DNA of 37,862 bases from Nodosilinea sp. LEGE 07088 (GTDB lineage Bacteria; Cyanobacteriota; Cyanobacteriia; Phormidesmidales; Phormidesmidaceae): NCBI RefSeq assembly GCF_015207395.1, contig NZ_JADEWX010000042.1:1-37862 (forward strand), in the 5' to 3' direction. Both the position numbers and the translations under genes were made by a program. The notes under the pieces were generated by a model. The model had not been told where the DNA came from, searched no databases, and saw nothing but the letters and a program-made list of their open reading frames with translations. Of this stretch, positions 27,701 to 35,057 are shown piece by piece; positions within the stretch are counted from its first letter, which is position 1, and every line of letters starts with the position of its first letter.

Positions 27701-28848
27701 GACGGCTGCGTTTGGGTGTTTATGCGAATCTTCCACAAAAAGTTGCCAGCAACGGCGTTGAATCCAGCTTCATGGCGAATTTCCTGAAACTTGGGGCCAA
27801 TATCTAACTGTTGACTTTCTAAATCGTCGGCGAACTGTAGGGCTTCTAATTGTTCTTCAATTACCGCTTTCTGGGGTTTATCGATAGTGTCAGCCAGATA
27901 AGCCGAGAGTGCCTCTGTGCCTGTATTGGCCACCGCTAAACGAATATTAGCGGTTTCTAAGGGCGGTTGGCCTGAATAGTCTGCGGGTGGTTGAAAGGTT
28001 AGTCGAGCATAGCAGAGGATTTGAGGGGCTTCAGTATTCTGAGGAAAGGTCTCATTCTCCCATTCAAACTTCCACTTGAATTCCTCTTGAACACTGTTCA
28101 TCAAGGCTTCAAGCGTCAGTTCTTCTTCTGGAAAATCCGCTTTGAAGTTTTTTTGAAAATCTTGAATAAATTCGCTTAGATAGTTTTGCTCAGCGTTGCT
28201 ATACCAGCCAATCACATCGTATTGCAGCCCCTCGGGCAGAGCTGTAGCATCTGCATATTTGGAATCGTGAAAGCCAAATACACTTCGACAATTGGGATAA
28301 AATGCCGCAAATGTGGGTTCACCATATCCGATAGCCGTCAAACGCTCTAGGTGCTTGTCGTCGGCGCTGCTTGCTTGTTGATTTTGCTTCCATTCCTCTA
28401 ACGTCAGCGTTCGACCAAGATACCGAAAGGCCGGAAGATTTGGCTCGGTAGGGTCAGCATAAGGATACATAACGCTATCTTCTCGAAAACCTACACTTGG
28501 CGAATGTAGATAATCACTTTCAACAACCCAATGCTCTGTTTCTGCGCCCATGCGACGAGTCACTAGCCAACGATTAGGAACAGCAGGAAATTGGCCATCC
28601 TCAATTTCTTGCGTCAGCGCATCAGGCAGCGACCAATGCAGATGAACACCTGCTTTTAGATGAAGGTTTTTATTTTGAAAAGGCTGAGAAACAATCGACT
28701 CGCTTAGGTTGACGGTGTCAGGATTAACATCTCGCTTTCCACTGAAATAGGGTAGCCGATTAGGCGCTGCCATAGACTCTGCTACACCTGTCCCAAATTT
28801 AAGATGTAAAGCGTCTACCTGTATCGGTACGAGCAGTAAATGACTCAT
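24775..28848 (-). CDS. Giant protein of unknown family, first gene of the island operon
   Basis: A 1357-aa protein. I chose the ATG at 28848 because AGGGG lies 10 nt before it; a GTG two codons upstream is too close. There is no signal peptide or membrane segment. The N-terminus contains QVDALHLKFGTGVAESMA, PYFSGKRDVNPDTVNLSE and LKAGVHLHWSLPDALT. A Ser-rich linker (about 385-395) precedes a helical, possibly coiled-coil part (about 400-445). Later blocks include LPPRFVQPTRINFRWL and CGWILPNNLNGGLTFYD. I recall similar uncharacterised proteins in other bacteria but know no function. As the first and second-largest product it is probably a structural platform or shell component. Confidence 0.75.
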   Translation of the reverse strand: MSHLLLVPIQVDALHLKFGTGVAESMAAPNRLPYFSGKRDVNPDTVNLSESIVSQPFQNKNLHLKAGVHLHWSLPDALTQEIEDGQFPAVPNRWLVTRRMGAETEHWVVESDYLHSPSVGFREDSVMYPYADPTEPNLPAFRYLGRTLTLEEWKQNQQASSADDKHLERLTAIGYGEPTFAAFYPNCRSVFGFHDSKYADATALPEGLQYDVIGWYSNAEQNYLSEFIQDFQKNFKADFPEEELTLEALMNSVQEEFKWKFEWENETFPQNTEAPQILCYARLTFQPPADYSGQPPLETANIRLAVANTGTEALSAYLADTIDKPQKAVIEEQLEALQFADDLESQQLDIGPKFQEIRHEAGFNAVAGNFLWKIRINTQTQPSSSDPSSSNSTASQTKLDLPADIAAQLNALNQQQQIYDEAIVEVDSRRRQLFSDWYKYMICAYPPEDSQDDYPDIDEVKYYIQQRGLEPLLEKSHETGTLDLNNPDSLEELSSGSEISLASELAREINDLVRAIDRHNQALQDKYNALDDTEKEKTSQPPTYQLELVSGPRYWEPKEPVVLMEGDAVAATQRHGEDGRLSEDGLLECQVIADQTIQDLIAQDFKSIFETINQLNPQGKQERIGFNLWTAQPWNPILLEWLVEVFPVAEGGNKTSANRKYSDDFLTRNYMLQTNDIDLSPKSDHAVVEDAVDNRIKTDQDSNIYSGYSILTPYANSLLQQRIEAYLQKHKTIETYYQEQNIAPDQQNIELLAEQIDDVERWYANKTFSDPIYTAIKAYQELQSLNCLSQCIGGFNDALLMQKQTLQLDLEDPIGFADYQAFTAEVAAAIDGETESAPQPLDDFSPIRSGELRIIDLQLVDTFGQVRNLDWQVDSDEYVIRPEPMKTAENNRIKLPPRFVQPTRINFRWLSANDVYNRETTDDPNTTPICGWILPNNLNGGLTFYDNAGQALGVININGEWDDVPGETTLATTVIEGQEIPNIANPHLHKMVKTIITSGREFVENFNLCLNDALNNIDPENFAQNQSLALLMGRPIAVVRAAVNLELQGLPAINQDWIVFRQDMQQMRSLEQRDTDDLTEVKVPIRIGEYRQLNDGVIGYWKEQPSADGGYEYENDIFYAQQSKLNESDKIETQAIDRDTNPDVEEGPINIIQSISSPPQLLTMLVDPRGSVHATAGILPSKVITIPPEQYAEALANIKVTFSTTPILTERTQQGRLYLPLPTAPDYDWVWLEQKGRDTWSEILTTPAIEKAAFVQSYAERTSDLNLDPDSAWQDLLAQEWLISRPASGSESSPSKAHIADRDKREALTGALETLDDLIDQIFESQEISINPVSSQATFLREQEIREGWLVLNPSQS

Positions 28849-28914
28849 AATCACAAATCCCCTAAATGAAATTTCGAGTAGTTAATAGTATTGAAATAAA
28901 TGAGTGTCACGCAT

Positions 28915-28967
28915 GTTATTAGCTTGTCGCAGCTAGCGAGAGCGCACCAGTCAAGTTCACAACTTAG
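28915..28967 (+). repeat. 53-bp direct repeat, copy 1
   Basis: It starts GTTATTAGCTTG and ends CACCAGTCAAGTTCACAACTTAG. It matches the copy at 30990-31042 in 46 of 53 positions without gaps and in the same orientation. The two copies bracket the first RTX gene. Confidence 0.85.
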
Positions 28968-28969
28968 AT

Positions 28970-29000
28970 GCATGTAATACAGGTGACCCGTATTACATGC
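28970..29000. other. Perfect 11-bp inverted repeat (hairpin or operator)
   Basis: GCATGTAATAC, 9 nt, GTATTACATGC. It follows the end of the RTX gene on the minus strand and precedes the operon. There is no U-tract on that strand, so it may be a weak terminator, an RNA processing hairpin, or a dyad operator for a dimeric regulator. Confidence 0.6.
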
Positions 29001-29074
29001 GCCATAAACTTTTCGTTAGAGAAGACAGGGGCTGCTCTGTTAGCTTTTGAGCGTGTCAGAGCGTGTTTGACACC

Positions 29075-30502
29075 CTATACGAATTCAACATGGGTGTTAA
29101 CGTCAAAGCCCTCAACCGGATTTTGCAGCGTCGCAATTTGAACGCCATCGACTGCGATCGCACCATTCTGACTGTTGTAAGTAAGCGAATCGCGCATAGT
29201 ATCCACACTCCCCAACCGAGCCTGAGGTAGCGAGTCTTGTTGAAACTGAAGCCTATCCTCTCCCAGATTGAAGTCTTCAATTGCGGTAATGCCAGCGCCA
29301 AAACCAATTCTAAAGATATCGACACCATTGCCACCAATAAGACTGTCATTACCGCCGCCGCCAATCAACAAATCAGCACCGCCACCACCGATGAGAATAT
29401 CGTCCCCGAGACCACCGATCAGAATGTCGTCACCATCACCCCCATCAGCAGTAATCGGTGTGGTCGTACCGCTCCCATTCAGAAAATCATTGCCCTCACC
29501 ACCCGAGAAGACAACGGATTGAACCCCGCTGCCGGTGAGGTCACCAACTGTAAATGAGTCATCACCGCCCTGGCCATTAATCTCAAACTGCTCAATCTCT
29601 TCGTTAGTTAGGGTAAACAGGCCTAGGTTGAGCCGGTTAAAAATGGCCTGACCTTCAACTGCGCGCAGATCAAACTCATCGCCAGCACCGTCAGCACCGT
29701 TCACTTGGGTGACATCAAAGCCTGCGCCACCGTTGATAAAGTCACTGCCATCGCCATTGTTCCAAACGAAGCGGTCATCACCCTCTTCCAGGTAGGCGGT
29801 ATCATCCCCCCGCTGACCTACAACGATGTCGTCGCCACTGCCTGCAAAAAACGTATCTTCGGCAGAGCCACCCAGCAGCAAATCGTCGCCTTCACCCCCA
29901 AAAGCCTCAATAGTCGTCGAGCTTTCTCTGGCATCCAACACATCGTTGCCGTCGCCGCCGGAGAAGACCACTTTTTCAACCCCACTGCCAGTGAGGTCAC
30001 CCACGGTCAGCGAGTCATCACCACCTTGGCCATTGATCTCAAACTGTTCAATCTTTTCGTTGGTCAGAGTAAACTGTCCCAGATTAAGCCGATTAAAAAT
30101 GGCCTGACCGTCGACTTGGCGCAAGTCAAACTCATCGCCAGCACCATCAGCACCGTTCACTTCGGTAACATCAAAGCCTCTACCACCGTTGATGAAGTCA
30201 CTGCCGTCGCCGTTGTTCCAGATAAAGCGGTCATCACCATTCCCTAAAAAGGCAACATCATCACCGGTTTGACCAACCACAATATCGTCGCCACTGCCAG
30301 CAAAAACGACATCGGTGCCACCGCCGCCTAAGACAGTATCGTCACCGCCGCCCGACAGGAAGATGTCATCTTTATCGCCGCCTTGGAGATTGTCATCTCC
30401 GTTATTACCAATCAAAATGTCACCGAGATTGTCGATTTCAGGGGCGTTCTTAAACAAGGTACCCACGATTTCGTTTACCAGAAAAGTTAGGAAGGTATTC
30501 AT
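29075..30502 (-). CDS. RTX (haemolysin-type calcium-binding) repeat protein, two-module paralogue
   Basis: A 475-aa acidic, Gly/Asp-rich protein. I chose the ATG at 30502 because it aligns with the start of the second RTX protein and has AGGA upstream. A conserved head (MNTFLTFLVNEIVGTLF) precedes nonapeptides of the form GGxGxDxUx. Two modules of about 152 residues follow, each with RFIWNNGDGSDFI, VNGADGAGDEFDLR, QAIFNRLNLG and EQFEINGQGGDDS. A dense run of nonapeptides (ILIGGGGADLLIGGGGND) comes near the end. The C-terminus (from VDIFRIGFGAG) is unlike the paralogue's and resembles a type I secretion tail. Such proteins fold on calcium outside the cell. No export ABC transporter is in the window. 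Confidence 0.88.
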   Translation of the reverse strand: MNTFLTFLVNEIVGTLFKNAPEIDNLGDILIGNNGDDNLQGGDKDDIFLSGGGDDTVLGGGGTDVVFAGSGDDIVVGQTGDDVAFLGNGDDRFIWNNGDGSDFINGGRGFDVTEVNGADGAGDEFDLRQVDGQAIFNRLNLGQFTLTNEKIEQFEINGQGGDDSLTVGDLTGSGVEKVVFSGGDGNDVLDARESSTTIEAFGGEGDDLLLGGSAEDTFFAGSGDDIVVGQRGDDTAYLEEGDDRFVWNNGDGSDFINGGAGFDVTQVNGADGAGDEFDLRAVEGQAIFNRLNLGLFTLTNEEIEQFEINGQGGDDSFTVGDLTGSGVQSVVFSGGEGNDFLNGSGTTTPITADGGDGDDILIGGLGDDILIGGGGADLLIGGGGNDSLIGGNGVDIFRIGFGAGITAIEDFNLGEDRLQFQQDSLPQARLGSVDTMRDSLTYNSQNGAIAVDGVQIATLQNPVEGFDVNTHVEFV

Positions 30503-30719
30503 TTTGAGATTTCCTTTAGTTTTTAGAGGACTGAAAATCACTCTCAAAAAAATGGCACGATCTAACGTTCCTGATGAAAAATCAGGACGTTTTAGCGAAT
30601 ATTTTTAGTGAGAGCAAACGTTCAAAAAATAGATAGTTCATCATTGCTCTATAGCAAGCTCCTGGGTGACGCAGTCATGGCTGAGCCAAGCTCGATAAGA
30701 ACATTTTTGGGTGTCAATG

Positions 30720-30749
30720 ATAGACACGAATCATGTTCGAAGTTGGACG
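30720..30749 (-). promoter_or_regulatory. ECF-type promoter motif, site C
   Basis: On the minus strand CGTCCAA, 12 nt, TTCGTGTCTAT. Both variant positions are purine changes (A to G) relative to sites A and B. It lies about 220 nt upstream of the first RTX start in the correct orientation. Confidence 0.6.
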
Positions 30750-30989
30750 AATTTATTGTAAGAACTTGTCGGACGGTTTTCTTTAAATAGCCCAGATCAA
30801 GCGTTTCTAAACTCAACTTTGGCTGCACGCCTATTTGGCTGTAGGTTGGGTAAACCTCTTCGAGGATGGCAGCTTGATTGAGCGTGAGAAACTGAAATAG
30901 CCCGACACATAATCACTCAAGATTCCACTTCCATTGCAATTGCCATGTTGAATAGCCATTCAATCGTGAACGCCTTGTGCTCGACACAC

Positions 30990-31042
30990 GTTATTAGCTT
31001 GCCGCAGCTCACTAGATGGCACCAGTCAAGTTCACACCTTAG
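30990..31042 (+). repeat. 53-bp direct repeat, copy 2
   Basis: Same orientation as copy 1 at 28915-28967, with 7 mismatches and no gaps. Most mismatches cluster in the central 10 positions. It ends about 220 nt before the STAND/WD40 gene. Confidence 0.85.
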
Positions 31043-31258
31043 GCCCCCAAGTTAAGGCACAACTTAAATCAGCTCCGGAGTTATGCGCTAGAAAGCAGGC
31101 AGGATGGGACTTGCAGGCAGCTCTCTTGACTGGGGGCTATGGTCACAAATTAAGATTTGAATTCTCATCACAACTTAAGCGCTCTACCATAGGGCAAGTA
31201 AGGCAGATTGCTCTTAAGTTGGCAGCCAACCTTGAAGTCTTCATCTGATTGAATCTTT

Positions 31259-34200
31259 ATGGTGGAAAGGTTGAGAAGAGGAAAACGTAGACGTGGCGTA
31301 AGACTCTCCTCTCAAGGGTGGGAACGACTGCAAGTGGCAGAAGTCCAGCAAGCCGCTAACGATAACGATCGCCAGCCTTACACTTTAGAGGCCCTGACTG
31401 AGATTACGGGGCTGAGCATTAACACCCTGACGAAGGTGCGCTCTGGCAAGGCACCGGTCGATCGCCAGACGATCGCTGATTACTTTGAGGCGTTTGGCCT
31501 GACGCTGACGCCGGAAGACTATGTTCACCCGGAGGTCGTCGCCGACGATCGCTCCGCCGCAGTCGTAGAGGCTGCGATCGCCAATGGGCAAATCGCCACC
31601 GGGCAAGTGGATTGGGGTGAGGCTCCAGATGTCTCGATCTTTCATGGCCGGACGGAGGAGTTAGCCACCCTGGAAACCTGGATACAGGGCGATCGCTGTC
31701 GGCTGGTGGGGATTTTGGGCATGGGGGGCATTGGCAAGAGTGCCCTGTCGGTGAAGCTGGCCCAGCAGATGCAGGGGCAGTTCGACGCTGTGGTTTGGCG
31801 ATCGCTGCGGAACGCCCCCCCCTTAGACAGCCTGTTACAGGATCTGGTGCTATTTCTATCGGATCAACAGGACTCAGAGGCGACGCCAAATCGTCTTCGG
31901 CACTGGCTGCAAGCCTGCCGCTGCCTGGTGATTTTAGATAACGTCGAGACCATTCTCCAGGCCAGCAATCGAGCCGGACAATATCGCGTCGGCTATGAGC
32001 GCTATGGCGATCTGTTTCGCATGTTGGGTGAAGCGCCGCACCAAAGCTGTGTGCTCATCACCAGTCGCGAAAAACCGGCGGAAATTGCTACGTTTGAAGG
32101 GATGGAACTGGCGGTGCGATCGCTCCAACTCCGCGGCTCCCTCAAAACGGCCTTGGGCGTCATCGAGACCAAAGATTTGGTGGGCAGCCCCCAGCAGAAA
32201 CAACACCTTTGCGAACGCTATGGCTGTAGCCCCTTGGCGTTAAAAATTGCGGCGGGGTCGATTCATGCCCTATTTAATGGTGAGATTGGCCCCTTTTTAG
32301 ACGAGGGCGTCTTTCTCTTTAACGGCACCCAGCGACTCTTGGATCAACAATTTGAGCGGCTCTCGGCCCTGGAAAAAACCATCATGTATTGGTTAGCCAT
32401 CAACCGTGAGTGGACTTCTATTTCAGCGCTGGCTAGCGATCTGGTGCCTGCGGTGACCCGCTCAAGACTACTTGCAGCGCTCGAATCCCTCGGCTGGCGA
32501 TCGCTGATTGAGCAACAATCCAGGCAATATACCCAGCAACCCGTCGTGATGGAATACGTTACGGAACGGTTAATCGAGCAGATTCTCACTGAAATCACCG
32601 AGCAAAAACCGGTACGGCTGATCAGCCATGCGTTACTCAAAACGACCGCGAATGACGTTGTTCAAGCAACGCAATTCAATCTCATCCTCGAACCGATTGC
32701 CCAACAGCTTTTAGCCCATCTGGGCAGCGCCGAAGCCATTGCGACGGCGCTCACTCAGTGCCTGGACGCTTTACGCGGAAAACCGCCAGCACAATCCGGT
32801 TACGCAGGCGGCAATGCCCTCAATCTCATGCGTCAGCTCCAGGTTGAGGTGACCCACGGTGACTTCTCTAATCTCACGATTTGGCAAGCCTATTTACAGG
32901 GACTCAACCTTCATCAGGCCAATTTTTCCCAGGCCCACTTTTCGCAAACGACTTTTTATGATGCCTTTGGGGGGATTCATGCCGTCGCCGTCAGTCCCAA
33001 TGGCAGCCTGTTTGCCGCCGCCGGTACAAGCGGTGTCATTCAACTTTGGCAGATGACGAACGGCGAAGAATATGGTCGCTGCCGCGGCCACGACGGCTGG
33101 ATCTGGTCGATTGCCTTCAGCCCCGATGGGCAAACCCTGGTGAGCGGCAGCGCCGACCAAACCGTGAAAATTTGGGATGTCCACACGGGATGCTGTCTGC
33201 ACACCTTGCAGGGGCACACGAATTGGGTGCGGTCGGTGGTGTTTAGCCCCGATGGCAAGCTAGTGGCGAGCGGCAGTTCCGATCAGACGGTCAAACTCTG
33301 GGATTTAGTGGGCCACTGTCGGCAGACCCTGAAGGGACATACAAATTATGTGCAAGCGATCGCCTTTAGCCCCGATGGTCGCCTAATCGCGACCGCTGGG
33401 TGGGATCAACGGGTCAAAATTTGGTCGCTGGCGAGCGGTGAATGCTTGCGCACCCTAGAGGATGCCAACAGTTTTTGGTCGGTGGCGTTTAGTCCCGATG
33501 GTAAGGCGATCGCCACGGGCAGTACGGATGAAACTGTGAGGCTTTGGGATGTGCAGACGGGGCAATGCCGCCAAACCTTCACAGGCCACACCCACGCGAT
33601 TCGCTCCGTGGCCTTTAGTCCTGACGGTCAGGAACTGGTGAGCGGCGGGGGTGATCAAACGATCAAAATTTGGCATGTGCCGGAGGGTCGCTGCTTAAAG
33701 ACCCTATCTGGCCACACCAATTGGATTTGGTCGATTGCCTTTAGTCCCGATGGCAGCAGACTGGTCAGCGGTGGTGAAGACCAAACGGTCAGAATTTGGC
33801 AGATCCAAACGGGACACTGCCTGAAGTCATTGACCGGCTACGCCAACGCTGTTCGCGCGATCGCCTTCAGCCCCGATGGGCAAACTCTCGTCAGTGGCAG
33901 CGATGACTATGCCGTTAAGCTTTGGGATATTGAACGGGAACGGTGTCTCAAAACCTTCATCGGTCACCAGAACTGGATTTTGTCGGTGGCCGTTCATCCT
34001 GATAACGGCTTGATTGCCAGTAGCAGTGCCGATCAAACCGTGAAAATTTGGGATATCCAGCGCCACCGCTGTGTGCGGACACTGCCGGGACACACGAATA
34101 CGGTTTGGTCGGTGGCGTTTAGCCCCAATCGCCAGCTCCTCGCGAGTGGCGGGCACGACCGCACCATTCACCTCTGGGATATTCAAGACGGTCACCGTTT

Positions 34201-34831
34201 GGCCGTGCTAGCGCATCCCAGTCAAGTGCGATCGGTGGCCTTTAGCCCGGATGGACAAACATTGGTTAGTGGTTCTTCCGACAAACACGTCCGGCTCTGG
34301 GATGTCGATAGCGGTCAGTGCTTGCGGATGATGTCAGGACATAACGGGATGGTTTGGACTGTTGCCTGTAGTGCCAACCCGCCCATGGGTGCCAATCTGC
34401 TCGTGATTGCGAGTGGGAGTTCCGATAAGACCCTGCGCCTGTGGGATGCCCAGACTGGCGACTGTCTTAAAACACTGGAGGGGCACACGAATTGGATCTG
34501 GTCGGTGGCGTTTAGTCCGCAAGGCCATCTCCTGGCCAGTGGTAGCGCCGACAAAACCGTGAAGCTCTGGGATGTCCATGATGGTCGGTGTCTGAAGACG
34601 CTGGTGGGCCACGCCAATGTGGTGCGATCGCTAGCCTTCAACCCCCAAGGCAACACTCTGGCCAGCGTCAGCGAAGATGAAACGATCAAACTCTGGGACA
34701 TTGTAACGGGTGAATGCTTAAAAACGCTGAGGGGCGATCGCCCCTACGAAGGCATGGACATTACCGCAGCCAAAGGACTCACCGATGCTCAGAAAGCGAC
34801 ACTAGAGGTCTTAGGCGCTGTGGAAGCGTAA
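31259..34831 (+). CDS. NB-ARC (STAND) ATPase with N-terminal HTH-like domain and 14 WD40 repeats
   Basis: A 1190-aa protein. Residues 1-90 are a basic helix-turn-helix-like domain ([25 protein letters not shown]). The NB-ARC ATPase follows with P-loop GMGGIGKS (154-161) and Walker B LVILDNVE (223-230), then a winged-helix and linker region. A short pentapeptide-like stretch ([16 protein letters not shown]) comes before 14 WD40 repeats from about residue 570, enough for two seven-bladed propellers. STAND proteins of this layout are ligand-triggered oligomeric switches in signalling, cell death or phage defence. Here the effector position holds an HTH-like domain, so DNA binding or protein recruitment is possible. 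It lies between two RTX paralogues on the opposite strand. It begins with ATG; no strong Shine-Dalgarno is seen. Confidence 0.92.
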   Translation: MVERLRRGKRRRGVRLSSQGWERLQVAEVQQAANDNDRQPYTLEALTEITGLSINTLTKVRSGKAPVDRQTIADYFEAFGLTLTPEDYVHPEVVADDRSAAVVEAAIANGQIATGQVDWGEAPDVSIFHGRTEELATLETWIQGDRCRLVGILGMGGIGKSALSVKLAQQMQGQFDAVVWRSLRNAPPLDSLLQDLVLFLSDQQDSEATPNRLRHWLQACRCLVILDNVETILQASNRAGQYRVGYERYGDLFRMLGEAPHQSCVLITSREKPAEIATFEGMELAVRSLQLRGSLKTALGVIETKDLVGSPQQKQHLCERYGCSPLALKIAAGSIHALFNGEIGPFLDEGVFLFNGTQRLLDQQFERLSALEKTIMYWLAINREWTSISALASDLVPAVTRSRLLAALESLGWRSLIEQQSRQYTQQPVVMEYVTERLIEQILTEITEQKPVRLISHALLKTTANDVVQATQFNLILEPIAQQLLAHLGSAEAIATALTQCLDALRGKPPAQSGYAGGNALNLMRQLQVEVTHGDFSNLTIWQAYLQGLNLHQANFSQAHFSQTTFYDAFGGIHAVAVSPNGSLFAAAGTSGVIQLWQMTNGEEYGRCRGHDGWIWSIAFSPDGQTLVSGSADQTVKIWDVHTGCCLHTLQGHTNWVRSVVFSPDGKLVASGSSDQTVKLWDLVGHCRQTLKGHTNYVQAIAFSPDGRLIATAGWDQRVKIWSLASGECLRTLEDANSFWSVAFSPDGKAIATGSTDETVRLWDVQTGQCRQTFTGHTHAIRSVAFSPDGQELVSGGGDQTIKIWHVPEGRCLKTLSGHTNWIWSIAFSPDGSRLVSGGEDQTVRIWQIQTGHCLKSLTGYANAVRAIAFSPDGQTLVSGSDDYAVKLWDIERERCLKTFIGHQNWILSVAVHPDNGLIASSSADQTVKIWDIQRHRCVRTLPGHTNTVWSVAFSPNRQLLASGGHDRTIHLWDIQDGHRLAVLAHPSQVRSVAFSPDGQTLVSGSSDKHVRLWDVDSGQCLRMMSGHNGMVWTVACSANPPMGANLLVIASGSSDKTLRLWDAQTGDCLKTLEGHTNWIWSVAFSPQGHLLASGSADKTVKLWDVHDGRCLKTLVGHANVVRSLAFNPQGNTLASVSEDETIKLWDIVTGECLKTLRGDRPYEGMDITAAKGLTDAQKATLEVLGAVEA

Positions 34832-34887
34832 AAGTCACCGACTCCGGTCACACTGGCAGTCAGTAATGAACCCAGTGAAATACGAGA

Positions 34888-34946
34888 TAAGTCACGCCCA
34901 GATCCGTTTTTTGGGGGAACCCAAACTTGAAGCTGGGCGTGACTTA
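34888..34946. terminator. Bidirectional terminator-like hairpin
   Basis: A perfect 14-bp inverted repeat, TAAGTCACGCCCAG and CTGGGCGTGACTTA. The 31-nt loop contains its own TTGGG/CCCAA stem and a T6 run. It lies between the convergent ends of the STAND gene (34831) and the second RTX gene (35058), where a shared terminator is expected. Confidence 0.7.
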
Positions 34947-35057
34947 GAGAACTGTGTGTGTTCTTCAGCCGTGTTTAGGCCATCAAATCGGCACAGCCAG
35001 TTCCATTTGATGCTTTAGAAATTCCAGACATTATCACTGTATGGATACATGACGGAC

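Larger units (their letters stand above)
28849..29074. other. Upstream region of the island operon
   Basis: It contains the first 53-bp direct repeat (28915-28967) and directly after it an 11-bp perfect hairpin (28970-29000). It lies between the end of the first RTX gene and the start of the six-gene operon. No copy of the CRTCCAA-N12-TTCGTRT motif is present, so the operon must have another promoter or depend on read-through from the RTX gene. Confidence 0.5.
30503..31258. other. Divergent intergenic region between RTX and STAND genes
   Basis: It contains a hairpin AACGTTCCTGAT/ATCAGGACGTT (30564-30591) in the RTX leader, the ECF-like motif at 30720-30749, the second 53-bp repeat (30990-31042), and words CACAACTTAA at 31058 and 31169 with an inverted CTTAAGTTG at 31213 near the STAND start. 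A plus-strand frame stays open from 30970 to 31248 (92 codons, ending RQIALKLAANLEVFI) without any ATG. It may be a gene remnant; I do not call it a gene. Confidence 0.45.

Noticed and set aside
13716..28848. Contractile injection system or Tc toxin operon
   Set aside because: No sheath, tube, baseplate, AAA ATPase, TcA/TcB/TcC or Rhs repeat signature was found. Only the tail-fibre-like and small phage-like proteins are suggestive.
33000..34750. Regularly spaced DNA repeats resembling an array
   Set aside because: They are the codons of WD40 repeats of about 42 residues in one open frame, not CRISPR repeats. No cas genes or constant spacers are present.
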